DNA from: Bacteroidota bacterium
Lineage (GTDB): Bacteria > Bacteroidota > Bacteroidia > Palsa-948
Assembly (NCBI GenBank): GCA_003164895.1
Contig: PLUL01000065.1
Coordinates: 1-64,000, forward strand
DNA: 64,000 nt
Direction of reading: 5' to 3'
Both the position numbers and the translations under genes were made by a program. The notes under the pieces were generated by a model. It did not search any database, was not told the DNA's origin, and saw only the letters and a list, made by a program, of their open reading frames with translations. Positions 31,301 to 37,374 of the stretch are shown here, one piece after another (position 1 is the first letter of the stretch; each line of letters opens with the position of its first letter).

Positions 31301-34278
31301 ACTGCAGTAACCGTTCCGGTAATTGCAGTTACCTGAACAGGTGTTAATCTCTGATTGTATGTTCCATCACCTAATTGCCCGTTTCCATTATTTCCCCACG
31401 CCCATACGGTACCATCGTTTTTAATAGCAAGAGAATGAAATTGTCCACAAGCAATAGCAACTATTCCTGTAAGTCCGCTCACCTGAACAGGAGATAATCT
31501 TTGTGTAGTAGTGCCATCGCCTAATTGCCCGTTTCCATTATATCCCCACGACCATACAGTACCATCGCTTTTTAGTGCAAGAGAATGATAATAACCGGCA
31601 GCAATGGCAGTAACGGTTCCTGTGAGTCCACTCACAAGAACAGGAGTTAATCTTTGTGTGGTAGTACCATCTCCTAATTGTCCGTTTCCATTATTGCCCC
31701 ATGACCATACAGTACCATTGCCTTTTAAAGCAATTGAGTGATAATATCCGGCAGCAACTGCAGTGGCAACTCCCGTAAGTCCCGTTACTGGAACTGGAGT
31801 TAATCTCTGAGTATAAGTGCCATCACCTAAATTTCCCCATCCATTATTTCCCCATGCCCATACGGTGCCATTACTTTTCAGCCCAAGTGAGTGATAATAT
31901 CCGGAAGCAACAGCAACAATGTTTATTAAATTTATTGGAACGGAAGTATGCCTGTCGATTGCAGTACCATCACCTAATTGCCCATATCCGTTATATCCCC
32001 AGGCAAATCCATCATCACATGTACTGCATATTGCAAGTGACTGAGCATCACCTCCGGCAAGAGGTACAGAAAGAGGCAGAGGAGCGATTCCAGTTCCTGA
32101 CAAACATATTGTGGCATCCGTAATATTACTATGAAATGTAACTGTACCTGTATAACTTGCGATGGATGGAGGTGCAAAGGTTACTTTCACGTATGCAGCT
32201 TGTCCAGGCAAAAGGCTTCCGCTTGTTGGAGTAACCGTGTAAGCTCCTGAAGAAGAAACAATGCTGCTTATGTTTAAATTGCCACATCCGGTATTAGTAA
32301 CTAATACAGAATCTTGCGCTGTTGCACCCACCATAAGCGATCCGAAATTCAAACATGGTTTGCTAAAAGAAATTTGGGCTGACCCCTGAACAGTAAGCGT
32401 GCAAGGAACATTCACGATTGGATTTACAGGATCATTCGAAGAAATAGTAACATTAGCAGTATAAGTTCCGGCTGTTAATCCGCAACTTTTAAATTTTACA
32501 TTTACATTACTCGTGCCGCCAGATATCGTGGTAGTTGTGGTTGGGTTAGCTGAAAGCCAAGTACTTTTATTATATACATAATAAAGTGCATTGGCAAACA
32601 TCATATCGGTAGAAGCATTTGCCAAATTAAGATTGTTAGGATAGATAACCATGCCAACTACTTTTCCGGAATGATTTTCGGCTACAACATTATTACCAGA
32701 CATATCTGTTGCCAGCAAGGTCGCACCGGGATTAAGAAAAGGATTGGAATAATTACAATTTGTATTATAAGTTGGATTAATACTGATGTTTTTAAATATT
32801 GGATGATTGGGATTCGGAAGAGTCAATAAATTAATAGTTCCTGAAACGCATTGAGAAGCCGAAGGAGAAAATGGAGAATAGTTAGGTGCCATAATTCCTC
32901 CTGACATTTGCCAAGTTGTACTAAAACCATATGTACCAATTATTACACCACCACCATTATCTACAAATTTTTTCAACGTATCCCCTACCATAGTGGAACC
33001 AAAAGGAGAATCCGTCCAAACCAATACTGAATTATAAGGCGCTAACATAGACATGGTGAGTGTGCCCGGATTAACTAATATATTAATATCAGATAAATTA
33101 AATTGACCGGAAGAAACAAGTGCATTCTGTGCATTTGTACCTGCATCACTTGCAGTAGTAATGATGAGAACTTTTGGTTTTGCATTACTTACCCCACCTC
33201 CGGTAATGTTGCTGTTCAAATTAGCTCCACCTGTATTGTGAATTGTTAATGACTGTGTTACAGAATCACAACAAGACAATGTTGCCGTTAATGCAGTTGG
33301 AGTTACAGAAATAATTGGAGGTGGTGCACCTGTTCCTGTCAAACACACAGTGTTATTACTAACATTATCATTGCTGTTAAATGTAACAGTGCCTGTATAA
33401 GTGGTTTGAGCAGTTGGGAGAAATGTTACTTTGATATATGTTGGCTGCTGGCCAGGCAAAACATTTACACTTGACGGAGAAACAGTAAAAACACCAGGAG
33501 TAGCAACAATGCTGGATACTTTCAGCGTATCACAGCCGGTATTGCTGATCATCAAGGAATCTTTTCTTGATCCATTCACTGCTACTGAGCCGAAATGTAA
33601 ACAAGTTGAATCCAAACTCATAACAGGAATAACATCTCCGGCTGATGGATAAGAGATGTATTGCACATCATCCATAAAACAATTGTCGCCACCATTACTG
33701 GCGAACTGAAAAAGAATTACATTGTTACAAGTATTATAGCCGGGTGGAATATTAAAAGTATATTGAAACCATCCGCTTGTAACAGTGGTAAGTACACTGC
33801 CGGAAACTAAATAAGTACCGTTTGCACTTGCTGCACCTGCTCTTGGAACAAAACCCAATGCTGTTTGCCCGGAAAGACTGGCAACAGAAATATTTACACC
33901 TTCTGTGAGGTATGGAGAAGCGTTAAAAGCAGATACATCCCTCCAAAACCAAAAACTTACCGTAGGAGTATTTGACGCTCTTCCACTCCATGAAATCCAT
34001 GGGGATTCAAGAAATCCCGTAGTACCAGAAGATGTAGAATTGCTATTCCATTGTAATTCTCCTAAACCTGAATGAGGGGTTTGAGCAGGCGATGTTCCAG
34101 CTGTTACTCTGGATAATACACCTCCGGGAGGACCAGGAGGTACAATCCATCCGGCAGGTGGAAAAGTAACTCCATCAAATGATTGATTGTTTATTACCTG
34201 CGCAAAAGAGGACTGCGAAACAAGCAAGCAACAAAAAAAAGAAACAGCGCTAAAAAGTGAGCGTAAATAATTTTTCAT
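19330..34278 (-). CDS. 4982-aa modular secreted protein (RCC1, HYDIN-like, LamG, Ig-like) with T9SS type A domain
   Basis: Enormous secreted or surface protein, all beta structure. Order: signal peptide (1-27); choice-of-anchor J-like jelly roll (about 28-215); HYDIN-like/choice-of-anchor D units, seven in all, with xxCxNYGSxxV starts. A beta-sandwich scaffold with a CCDS motif recurs and holds inserted domains: glutamine-amidotransferase-like (about 368-580 and 2520-2730), MAM/CUB-like (about 2150-2320) and LamG (about 2944-3140). Three RCC1 arrays of seven repeats each lie near 756-1088, 1210-1546 and 1668-2004. From about 3213 to 4810 are 19 Ig-like units of about 78 aa plus one different unit, then a PKD-like domain and a sorting domain (VYPNPALDHFTLEF to VNRRVVLIR). 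The amidotransferase-like parts lack a catalytic Cys. The frame is intact throughout, which argues for selection. Function is not known; adhesion is likely. Confidence 0.92.
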   Translation of the reverse strand: MKNYLRSLFSAVSFFCCLLVSQSSFAQVINNQSFDGVTFPPAGWIVPPGPPGGVLSRVTAGTSPAQTPHSGLGELQWNSNSTSSGTTGFLESPWISWSGRASNTPTVSFWFWRDVSAFNASPYLTEGVNISVASLSGQTALGFVPRAGAASANGTYLVSGSVLTTVTSGWFQYTFNIPPGYNTCNNVILFQFASNGGDNCFMDDVQYISYPSAGDVIPVMSLDSTCLHFGSVAVNGSRKDSLMISNTGCDTLKVSSIVATPGVFTVSPSSVNVLPGQQPTYIKVTFLPTAQTTYTGTVTFNSNDNVSNNTVCLTGTGAPPPIISVTPTALTATLSCCDSVTQSLTIHNTGGANLNSNITGGGVSNAKPKVLIITTASDAGTNAQNALVSSGQFNLSDINILVNPGTLTMSMLAPYNSVLVWTDSPFGSTMVGDTLKKFVDNGGGVIIGTYGFSTTWQMSGGIMAPNYSPFSPSASQCVSGTINLLTLPNPNHPIFKNISINPTYNTNCNYSNPFLNPGATLLATDMSGNNVVAENHSGKVVGMVIYPNNLNLANASTDMMFANALYYVYNKSTWLSANPTTTTTISGGTSNVNVKFKSCGLTAGTYTANVTISSNDPVNPIVNVPCTLTVQGSAQISFSKPCLNFGSLMVGATAQDSVLVTNTGCGNLNISSIVSSSGAYTVTPTSGSLLPGQAAYVKVTFAPPSIASYTGTVTFHSNITDATICLSGTGIAPLPLSVPLAGGDAQSLAICSTCDDGFAWGYNGYGQLGDGTAIDRHTSVPINLINIVAVASGYYHSLGLKSNGTVWAWGNNGWGNLGDGTYTQRLTPVPVTGLTGVATAVAAGYYHSIALKGNGTVWSWGNNGNGQLGDGTTTQRLTPVLVSGLTGTVTAIAAGYYHSLALKSDGTVWSWGYNGNGQLGDGTTTQRLSPVQVSGLTGIVAIACGQFHSLAIKNDGTVWAWGNNGNGQLGDGTYNQRLTPVQVTAITGTVTAVAAGYYHTLALKNDGTVWSWGYNAYGQLGNGTTNQNPTPTQVTALTGTVTAIAAGYYHTLAMKNDGTVWSWGNNGNGQLGDGTYNQRLTPVQTLNVCPLNEFSKTCINYGSEVVNTTSQDSVMLTNTSCNPLNVTSITVTPNFTVTPTSVNLVAGQSVYVKVTFGPTSAITSYTGTVTFHSNLPDATVCLSGTGINPLTLSEPLAGCNAQSLAICSSCDDGFAWGYNNYGQLGDSTTTDRHTPILSRITGAISIAAGNLHSLALKSNGTVWAWGYNGYGQLGDGTYNQRLAPVQVNGLSGTNLAIAAGYYHSIALKGNGTVWAWGYNAYGQLGNGTATQSQYPVQVSGLTSITAVSAGLDGYHSLALKNDGTVWSWGNNANGQLGDGTSGTNRLSPVLVSGLTGTVTAIAGGTNHSLALKSDGTVWAWGYNGYGQLGDGTYNQRLTPVQVSGLTGIIAIAAGQYHSLALKNDGTVWVWGYNSNGQLGDGNLSNYHQTPVQVTALTGTVTAIAAGDYHTLAMKNDGTVWAWGSNGNGQLGDGTVAQRLTPVQTLNVCPLNEFSKTCINYGSEVVNTTPKDSVLLTNTGCTALNVTSITVTPNFTVTPTSVNLVAGQSVYVKVTFGPTAVGSYTGTVTFHSNLPDATVCLSGTGINPLTLSEPLAGSNNNSHAICSVCDDAFAWGYNNYGQLGDSTTTERHTPVLSRITGITSIAEGYYHSLALKSNGTVWAWGYNGWGQLGDGTTTQRLIPVQVNTGGTNLAIAAGYYHSLALKGNGTVWAWGNNGYGQLGDGTTTQEISPVQVSGLIGITSVATGLDGYHSLALKSDGTVWAWGNNGLGQLGDGTTTQRLTPVLVSGLTGTVTAIAGGTNHSLALKSDGTVWAWGYGSYGQLGNNTTTYQQMTPVQVSGLTGIIAIAAGQYHSLALKNDGTVWVWGYNSNGQLGDGSLSDQHNAPVQVTALTGTVTAIAAGDYHTLAMKNDGTVWAWGNNGNGQLGDSTTTQRLTPVQTKNICPPKQFDIHIPLTSLCPKYDTLVLGFNESKSFEVYNKGCDTLRITSVTSSSSQFTVVSFPAKIAPIDSAKITIALTPTGTGTVTTTITVNNNDATKTFCLQGVVIPPPVIATVPTALSYTLACCDSTIIPVTIHNNGITGASNLNYQINSTGIFSEGFENGLSKWIPSSGSIWTIVPNPHSGSYSLKESPTGNYNNSMNEYIQLAHKLKVGDKTNCTLSFWEQGQTECNYDFYNVLISVNGGSFISLTTNNWNCSSHGWTYHSYPLTSYVNNGDSVLLRFNFTSDGSVTYAGINMDDISITGLNAFPTWLQNTSASTATVTPGNSTVANIKFKSCGLPIGTYTTNITIASNDPAKPIDTIPATLHVIGAGKISIWKTCVNMGPADSIAQFTTRIDSFFIKNTGCDTLHVTSMTTTTSPTFSVSPSAVNILTGDSARVIVKFSPLTAGSFTDNITILNSNITKTVCLTGYSYTRPTISTVPTALSYTLGCCDSITKGLAIHNAGGLNLINQISGGGGRKIKVALVNADAGYVADVQTKLTGTGKFTTIDIINATSSTPTLSQLQAYDAVMVWSNSPFNNVTTIGNNLADYVDAGGGVVVATFSDASMPIAGRFGTGNAYYCINPSAQTSGAVSLGTIYVPNHPILKGVTSLSGTGVYHETATTINNSATRIADWSDGTPLIATRVINGTNRVDLGMFPPSSNAIAGGWSSSTNGATLMANALMYSANASVSWMAINPKADTVTKGSVDSVHVKLKSCGLTIGTYTTNITIASNDPLKPSDTIPCTLHVVGTPKIVLNKTCINYGTQFVNSTTKDSVKVTNTGCDTLKVSSIVVTPSGNFTVTPTAGNVPPGDSGYVKVIFDPTTAVNYTATITFNSNDVVSTNTVCLSGAGIPPPIECHSPNTYNVHFTICQDSIIDNLSVCNSALAGASNLYYNLWSPYGRSASFNGSSTINLGGSATNNPVNFPSGSVMTVSAWVYPTAYSGNSAVVSWGGPSCYQSVVLYISNGTIGLDNVCNNISFGQVATLNQWNHIAMVMNGTSITLYLNGHPYYGAFGALPTLSPTNFNMGTYFHGGYSNFNGKLDEVRIYNRALSQAEILANMTNTLKGNENGLQGYWNFDNGTSNDLTANGNNGTLGTTTITIPNAQFIPASTGTVTPTNTYTLQVKFKKDGLSYGAHTIPLYLNSNDPSNPSDTISVSMMIDSLPPAHPVARDTAVCFGNPTPPLIANAIAGDTIKWYNSSMVFQYKGNPFVSTQTVVGTYTYYVTSTDNNGCTSQKDTVRLHINSAPGKPTATKKSSCFGQTTPVLTSTGTNQLWFSNGTLTNHVHTGSPYNTGLTAAGTYTYYVSDSTGGCPKSSADTVKLTINPLPARPLSSNAAVCFGGTVPSLVATGIGHDTIKWYNSAMSFVYKGSPYSTGQTSAGTYTYYVTSSDTVTGCASLRDTTTLSINFTPQPTANNVNVCFGNPAILSATGTNIKWYDSTLTLAHSGSPFTTGLTSVHTYTYYVTQTLNGCESNTKMVTITINPVPAKPTAPNQQSCFGQATPALTATGTNISWYSDAALSTLVHSGSPFNTGLTAAGNYTYYVTQFSAGCTSASDTVHLTIHALPSTPVATNTFVCFGNPTPNLVATGITGSDTVHWYSSSLLTPVIYTGHSYATGQTVVGTYTYYLTQTDTVTGCRSLSNAVILTINGSPGKPTAGDVTVCFGQPVPPFTSTGTIPQWYNNPALTPIIHSGSPYNTGLSAIGSYTFFVTDSISGCPHSLADTATLTINPIPAAPVSVPQKDSICFGQSNPSFTATGTNIQWWSNSLTTTLIASGSPLTPTVTAVGTYTAYVTQTSLGCKSPSDTAIFKINPIPVVNLGADVTQCGGTVTLNAGNSGATYLWSDNSTAQTLVVSATGSYSVEVTNAGGCTATSLINVTINPIPAAPVSVPQKDSICFGQSNPSFTATGTNIQWWGNSATTNLIISGGTLTPTVTAGGTYIAYVTQTALGCKSPSDTATFIIHFTPKLAVNDTSLVFGSPPVSLSASGSNIQWYDASNTMVHAGSPYNSGLTVIGTYTFFVTQTLFGCEGVKDTVTVTIYPGAPASTSQAVCFGQVAPDLTATGTNIKWYSNVTLTTLVGTGSPFSTGQTAAGTYTYYVTQTVNNIQSPATMVTLTIHPLPAKLTASNQSACVFGVIPDLSATGTNIQWYDMTGTMVYAGNPFATGQTTVGTYSYVATQTNTVTGCVSVNDTVMLTINPLPVPPFASKDTAICFGNPTPDFSAVGTNIKWYNLSGTMVHAGTPFVTGQTAPGVYMYYATQSNGATGCESYGDTVKLTINSTAPPVAPDVAVCFGNTVPPLVATGTNIKWYDVTMTLVSTSNSYATGQTAAATYTYYVSQTSTVTSCASQKDTVLLYISTQPTLAPVVSNQIGCAGTTIPDLHATNGTIIDWYSDAALTHHLFMGNPFATGLIAAGTYTFFATDSTPGCPHGPADTSMLTIHPQPITPVVHDTAVCFGNTTPKLIFVGTDVQWYNSIHALVFSGDTFASGQTAANTYTYYVTQTNTVTTCSSKTDTVHLTINPLPLVPVALDTTVCSAATIPNLTSTGTNVQWYNSLGTHVFTGNSFATGQTTAGLHFYTVTQKNAVTGCESVRDTAKLLILQSPPVPVANSMAVCAGNPIPALTSSGTHVKWYSNAALTNLVHVGNTFSTGHTTVGVYKYYVTDSLTGCVSIHADSATLTINASPAKPTANNVAICYGGAAVLTTTAIHPQWYSDATLINMVSTATNFNTGRTTVGTYTYYVTDFSAGCGNSAADTVALTINPTPLVTINTHSITIVQNNSTVLHAYNAVTYSWAPSAGLSSSTGATVTANPTVTTTYTVIGTNAYGCSNSATVVVVVNPLSVASLNDPVQDVSVYPNPALDHFTLEFNTTLESPIEIDLINTLGEKINVINDAGGQGSGLMKHKYEVNTGNFAEGVYHIQIVTKQGTVNRRVVLIR
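19850..24640 (-). repeat. array of about 20 Ig-like module repeats inside the giant gene
   Basis: About 235-bp coding units repeat in tandem. Each protein unit starts near xxxVCFGNxTPxLxATGTNIKWYxS and ends GTYTYYVTQT, GCxSxxDTVxLTINPxP. I count 19 such units; a different PKD/SprB-like unit (VVNLGADVTQCGGTVTL) interrupts them between units 8 and 10. Those two flanking units are nearly identical (VSVPQKDSICFGQSNPSF in both), with a DNA period of 453 bp from about 22280 to 22733, pointing to a recent duplication. Confidence 0.8.
28240..32060 (-). repeat. triplicated 1.37-kb RCC1 supermodule
   Basis: Three copies of a block made of one HYDIN-like linker and seven RCC1 repeats. The phrase CCTAATTGTCCATAATTATT or its variant marks the first repeat of each block at 29231, 30605 and 31973, giving periods of 1374 and 1368 bp. 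Within a block each repeat has GxNGxGQLGDGT, SPVQVSGLTG, AIAAGYYHSLALKxDGTVWAWG. Linkers share NEFSKTCINYGSEVVNTT and LTLSEPLAG. Seven RCC1 repeats make one closed propeller, so this reads as three propellers on a string. Confidence 0.85.
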
Positions 34279-34315
34279 GTATATAAATTATGTTTTCTAT
34301 TAGGGACAAAAGCAG

Positions 34316-34328
34316 TTCGTAAAAATAA
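34316..34328 (-). promoter_or_regulatory. 13-bp motif shared with the other giant gene
   Basis: TTCGTAAAAATAA lies 38 bp before the start of the 4982-aa gene and is identical to 14966-14978 ahead of the 2028-aa gene. On the sense strand it reads TTATTTTTACGAA. It may be part of a shared promoter or regulator site. Confidence 0.4.
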
Positions 34329-34407
34329 CAAAATGTTTTTGACAGAACACATTATTTTTCCAACATTATTTCTACTAAAATTAGTACGCGAGGATGATGG
34401 AAATAAT

Positions 34408-34415
34408 TATTTTTG
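34408..34415 (+). promoter_or_regulatory. -7 box for the TPR/PD40 gene
   Basis: TATTTTTG matches TAnnTTTG and lies 51 bp before the ATG at 34467, in the divergent region shared with the giant gene. No clear -33 TTTG is seen. The rest of the 188-bp gap (34279-34466) is AT-rich without other recognisable features. Confidence 0.35.
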
Positions 34416-34466
34416 TGTCCGAATTCGTACGCACTAAACAATTTTAGGTTACATAATTTTTAAAAC

Positions 34467-37280
34467 ATGAAAAATATTTTACTTATTTCTTTTTCTTTAG
34501 TTACGCTTACATCTTTTGCCGGAGATGGAAAAACATCCGGCACACTTGTTTCTCCTACTGTTGAATTGGTCGAAAACGGAAACAAACTTCTCGCAAAAGG
34601 AGAATTCAATTCCGCGATGCTTGTGTGGCAGGAAGTGCTGAGACAAGATGTAAACAATGTCAATGCAAATTTCAAAATGGGATTGTGTTATTATAATTCA
34701 ATTGATGAGCAACCCAAAGCATTACCTTATTTGAAAAAAGCAGTAAAATATCTTTCTGCCAAATATGATTTTTTTGACAAAGCCGATTCCACCGCTCCTT
34801 ACGATGCGTTGTATTTTCTTGGCGAAACTTATTTGACTGCCGACCAGCCCGACAGTGCACTATGGATGTTCTTCAAGTACGAAGATAAATTCAACGGCAA
34901 TCCACCCATTCCGGTTGACAGACAAATCCGCAATTGCATCAACGCAAAAAATTCTAAAAAAAATCCGCGCGATGTGAGCATGAAAAATCCCGGCAAGAAT
35001 GTGAATACAACTTTTGCCGAAACAAATCCTGTTCTCACCATTGATAATTCCGTTATGTTTTTCGCTTCGCGCAAAGCAGCGAAAGATGCAAATAAACAAG
35101 TGAGCAACACAACCGGAAAATACGATCAGGATATTTATTACACGCACAAAGACGCTTCGGGAAAATGGGAAGCGGCAACTTCATTCAAATGGAACACCGA
35201 TAAAGACGAAGCTCCGCTCTATATTTCTCCAGATGGTCTCACACTTTATTTTTGCAAAGAAGTGAAAGGTCAATTTGATATTTATACAAGCAGTTTTGTT
35301 GACAAAGTTTGGGGAACTCCAAAACCGGTTACTGAAATTAATTCTTCTGCAAACGAAACCGGAGTGAGCGTTTCTGCCGATGGAAAATATTTATATTTCT
35401 GTTCCGACCGCGATGGTGGCAACGGAAAGTACGACATTTACCAATGCGTGAAAATCGGAAACAAATGGAGCGCTCCGAAAAATCTTGGCTTGACTGTCAA
35501 TACTTCGTTCAGCGAAATTTCTCCCTATATAAATCCAAACGGAAAAACACTTTTCTTTTCTTCCAACGGTTATCGTGATGGAATGGGCGGTTACGATGTT
35601 TTCTTTTCCGAATTGAAAGATGACGGCACTTGGACCACTCCGCAAAATATGGGCTTTCCAATCAACACCACTCGCGATGATATTAATTTTTATATCACAG
35701 GCGGAGGAACACGTTACTATTCCACCGTGCGTGATGGTGCAGAAAGTTTTGACATTTTCAAAATTGAAGGGGGCGGATTCTCGGTTGAAAATATTGATGT
35801 TGCCGGACAAGTGGTTACTCTCACTCAGGAAATGAGCGTATCGGATGTGGTGGAAGTTCAGAAGACAGTTGAGAAGGAAGTGGAAGTGGTGGAAACAGTT
35901 GAAACCACGGTGGAAGTAATTAAGGAAGTGGAAAAAGTGGATGTGGAAAAAGAAAAAGCAAAAATGGATTCGATGATGGTCATCGCCAAGAAAGCAGCGG
36001 GGCTCGAAAAAAATCAGATAGAACTTGAACGTGCAAAATACGAAGCGCAGAAAGTGCAGGCAAGAGCCGACAGTATCAAAGCTGTAGCGGATATTAAAAT
36101 GGCGGAAGCCAACAAAGCAAAAGCAGATGCGGATAAAGCGAAATCGGATGCTGACAAGGCAAAAGCAGATGCGGATAAAGCGAAATCGGATGCAGTGATT
36201 TCTTCCTCTGAAGCAACCAAAGCAAAAGCAAATGCTGTTGTTGCCGCTGCGCAAAAAGCAAAAGACGATGCTGCTGCAGCAAAAGCAAATGCAGATGCAA
36301 AAGCGGCTGATGCAAATAAAGCAAAAGCAGATGCGGCAACCGCACAAGCCGAAGCAACAAAATTAAAAGCCGAAGCAGATAAATTGAAAGCGCAGGAAAG
36401 CGCAGCGAAAGCAGCATCTGATAAAGCAACTGCCGAGCAAAAAAATAATGAATTGAAAATTCAGTTGGCTGATGCAGAAAAACCAAAGAATGAAGCGTTG
36501 AAAGCGAAAGCCGATGCTGACAAAGCAAAAGCGGAAGCAGATAAATTAAAAGCGCAGGAAACAATTGCAGCCGCTGCAAAATCAAAATCGGATGCTGTGA
36601 TTGCTGCTGCCGATAAATCAAAAGCGGATGCAGACGCGGCAAAATCAAAAGCTGAAATTGCAACTGCGGAAAAAGCGAAAGCAGATGCTGCAAAAGCAGA
36701 TGCAAATGCAAAAGCCGCTCAAGCCGCTGCTGATAAAGCAAAAGCCGATGCCGATGCAGCAAAATCAAAAGCAGAAGTTGCCAACGCAGAAAAAGCAAAG
36801 GCAGAAGCTGCAAAAGCAGATGCAAATGCAAAAGTAGTTCAGGCAACTGCCGACAAAGCAAAAGCAGATGCCGATGTGAAGAAATCCATATCCGATGCAG
36901 CTAACGCGGAAAAAGCAAAAGCGGAAGCTACAAAAGCAGACGCAGCTTCTAAAACCGCGCAAGCAAATGCTGACAAAGCAAAAGCCGAAGCCGATAAAGC
37001 AACTGCCAATGCAAATAAAGCAAAAGCTGATGCAGATGCGAAAAAAGCGGATGCCGATAAATTAAAAGCACAGGCGGAAATTGCTTCGGCAGAAAAAGCG
37101 AAAGCCGATGCAGCAAAAGCGCAAGCGCAAGCCGACAAAGCAAAATCGGATGCTGAAAAAGCTAAAGCCGATGCCGAAGCAAAGAAAGCTCAGGCAGAAA
37201 TTGCAAAAGCACAACAGCCAAAAACGGATGCTGCTCCTAAAAAGGAAAAAACAAAAACAAAGCCTAAATCAGAAAATTAA
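34467..37280 (+). CDS. TPR + PD40 propeller protein with long Ala/Lys/Asp coiled coil
   Basis: Probable periplasmic or envelope protein. A signal peptide (1-18) is followed by TPR-like helices (about 30-160, LLAKGEFNSAMLVWQEVL). A WD40-like/PD40 propeller follows (about 185-440) with motifs such as SPDGLTLYFCKE, SADGKYLYFCSDRDGG and NPNGKTLFFSSNGYRDG. Residues about 470-925 are a low-complexity helix of A, K, D and E, often in heptads (KAKADAD, KAKSDAD), like the stalk of TolA. TPR plus PD40 is the layout of the T9SS protein PorE and relatives, but their C-terminal OmpA peptidoglycan-binding domain is absent here and the coiled coil takes its place. It is transcribed divergently from the giant adhesin gene. 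A span across the periplasm is plausible but inferred. Confidence 0.88.
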   Translation: MKNILLISFSLVTLTSFAGDGKTSGTLVSPTVELVENGNKLLAKGEFNSAMLVWQEVLRQDVNNVNANFKMGLCYYNSIDEQPKALPYLKKAVKYLSAKYDFFDKADSTAPYDALYFLGETYLTADQPDSALWMFFKYEDKFNGNPPIPVDRQIRNCINAKNSKKNPRDVSMKNPGKNVNTTFAETNPVLTIDNSVMFFASRKAAKDANKQVSNTTGKYDQDIYYTHKDASGKWEAATSFKWNTDKDEAPLYISPDGLTLYFCKEVKGQFDIYTSSFVDKVWGTPKPVTEINSSANETGVSVSADGKYLYFCSDRDGGNGKYDIYQCVKIGNKWSAPKNLGLTVNTSFSEISPYINPNGKTLFFSSNGYRDGMGGYDVFFSELKDDGTWTTPQNMGFPINTTRDDINFYITGGGTRYYSTVRDGAESFDIFKIEGGGFSVENIDVAGQVVTLTQEMSVSDVVEVQKTVEKEVEVVETVETTVEVIKEVEKVDVEKEKAKMDSMMVIAKKAAGLEKNQIELERAKYEAQKVQARADSIKAVADIKMAEANKAKADADKAKSDADKAKADADKAKSDAVISSSEATKAKANAVVAAAQKAKDDAAAAKANADAKAADANKAKADAATAQAEATKLKAEADKLKAQESAAKAASDKATAEQKNNELKIQLADAEKPKNEALKAKADADKAKAEADKLKAQETIAAAAKSKSDAVIAAADKSKADADAAKSKAEIATAEKAKADAAKADANAKAAQAAADKAKADADAAKSKAEVANAEKAKAEAAKADANAKVVQATADKAKADADVKKSISDAANAEKAKAEATKADAASKTAQANADKAKAEADKATANANKAKADADAKKADADKLKAQAEIASAEKAKADAAKAQAQADKAKSDAEKAKADAEAKKAQAEIAKAQQPKTDAAPKKEKTKTKPKSEN
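36100..37230 (+). repeat. low-complexity coding repeat (Ala/Lys/Asp heptads)
   Basis: The coding DNA is dominated by GCAAAAGC, GATGC and AAAGC words in units of 21 bp or multiples (AAAGCAAAAGCAGATGCGGAT type). Translation gives KAKADADKAKSDAD-like helix, with occasional AKSKAEIATAEKAK variants repeated nearly unchanged near 36640-36850. Such DNA is prone to length change, always in whole heptads if selection holds the frame. Confidence 0.7.
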
Positions 37281-37303
37281 CTTTGGTATAGTTGAAAGAA
37301 CTT

Positions 37304-37338
37304 AAATCCCCGATGCTGAAAAGTGTCGGGGATTTTTA
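37304..37338 (+). terminator. intrinsic terminator after the TPR/PD40 gene
   Basis: AAATCCCCGA and TCGGGGATTT form a 10-bp stem with a 12-nt loop, followed by TTTATT. It lies 24 nt past the stop codon. The mirror strand also carries A/T tracts, so it may serve the convergent pseudouridine synthase gene as well. Confidence 0.85.
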
Positions 37339-37374
37339 TTTACTACTATTTTGTTTTTTGGTCTAATGCTAAAA

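Noticed and set aside
28240-32060. Regularly spaced repeats that could suggest a CRISPR array or satellite DNA
   Set aside because: The period and substitutions follow codons of RCC1 repeats in one intact reading frame; there are no short identical repeats with unique spacers and no cas genes.
32580-33180. Active glutamine amidotransferase or ThuA-like enzyme domain in the giant protein
   Set aside because: The nucleophile elbow position lacks Cys in both copies (GGGVIIGTYG, GGGVVVATFS), so catalysis is unlikely.
35391-37143. Long open frames on the minus strand opposite the Ala/Lys-rich coiled coil
   Set aside because: They are the mirror of low-complexity GCAAAAGC-type codons and encode Leu/Cys/Phe/Arg-rich nonsense; the plus frame has signal peptide, TPR and PD40 domains.
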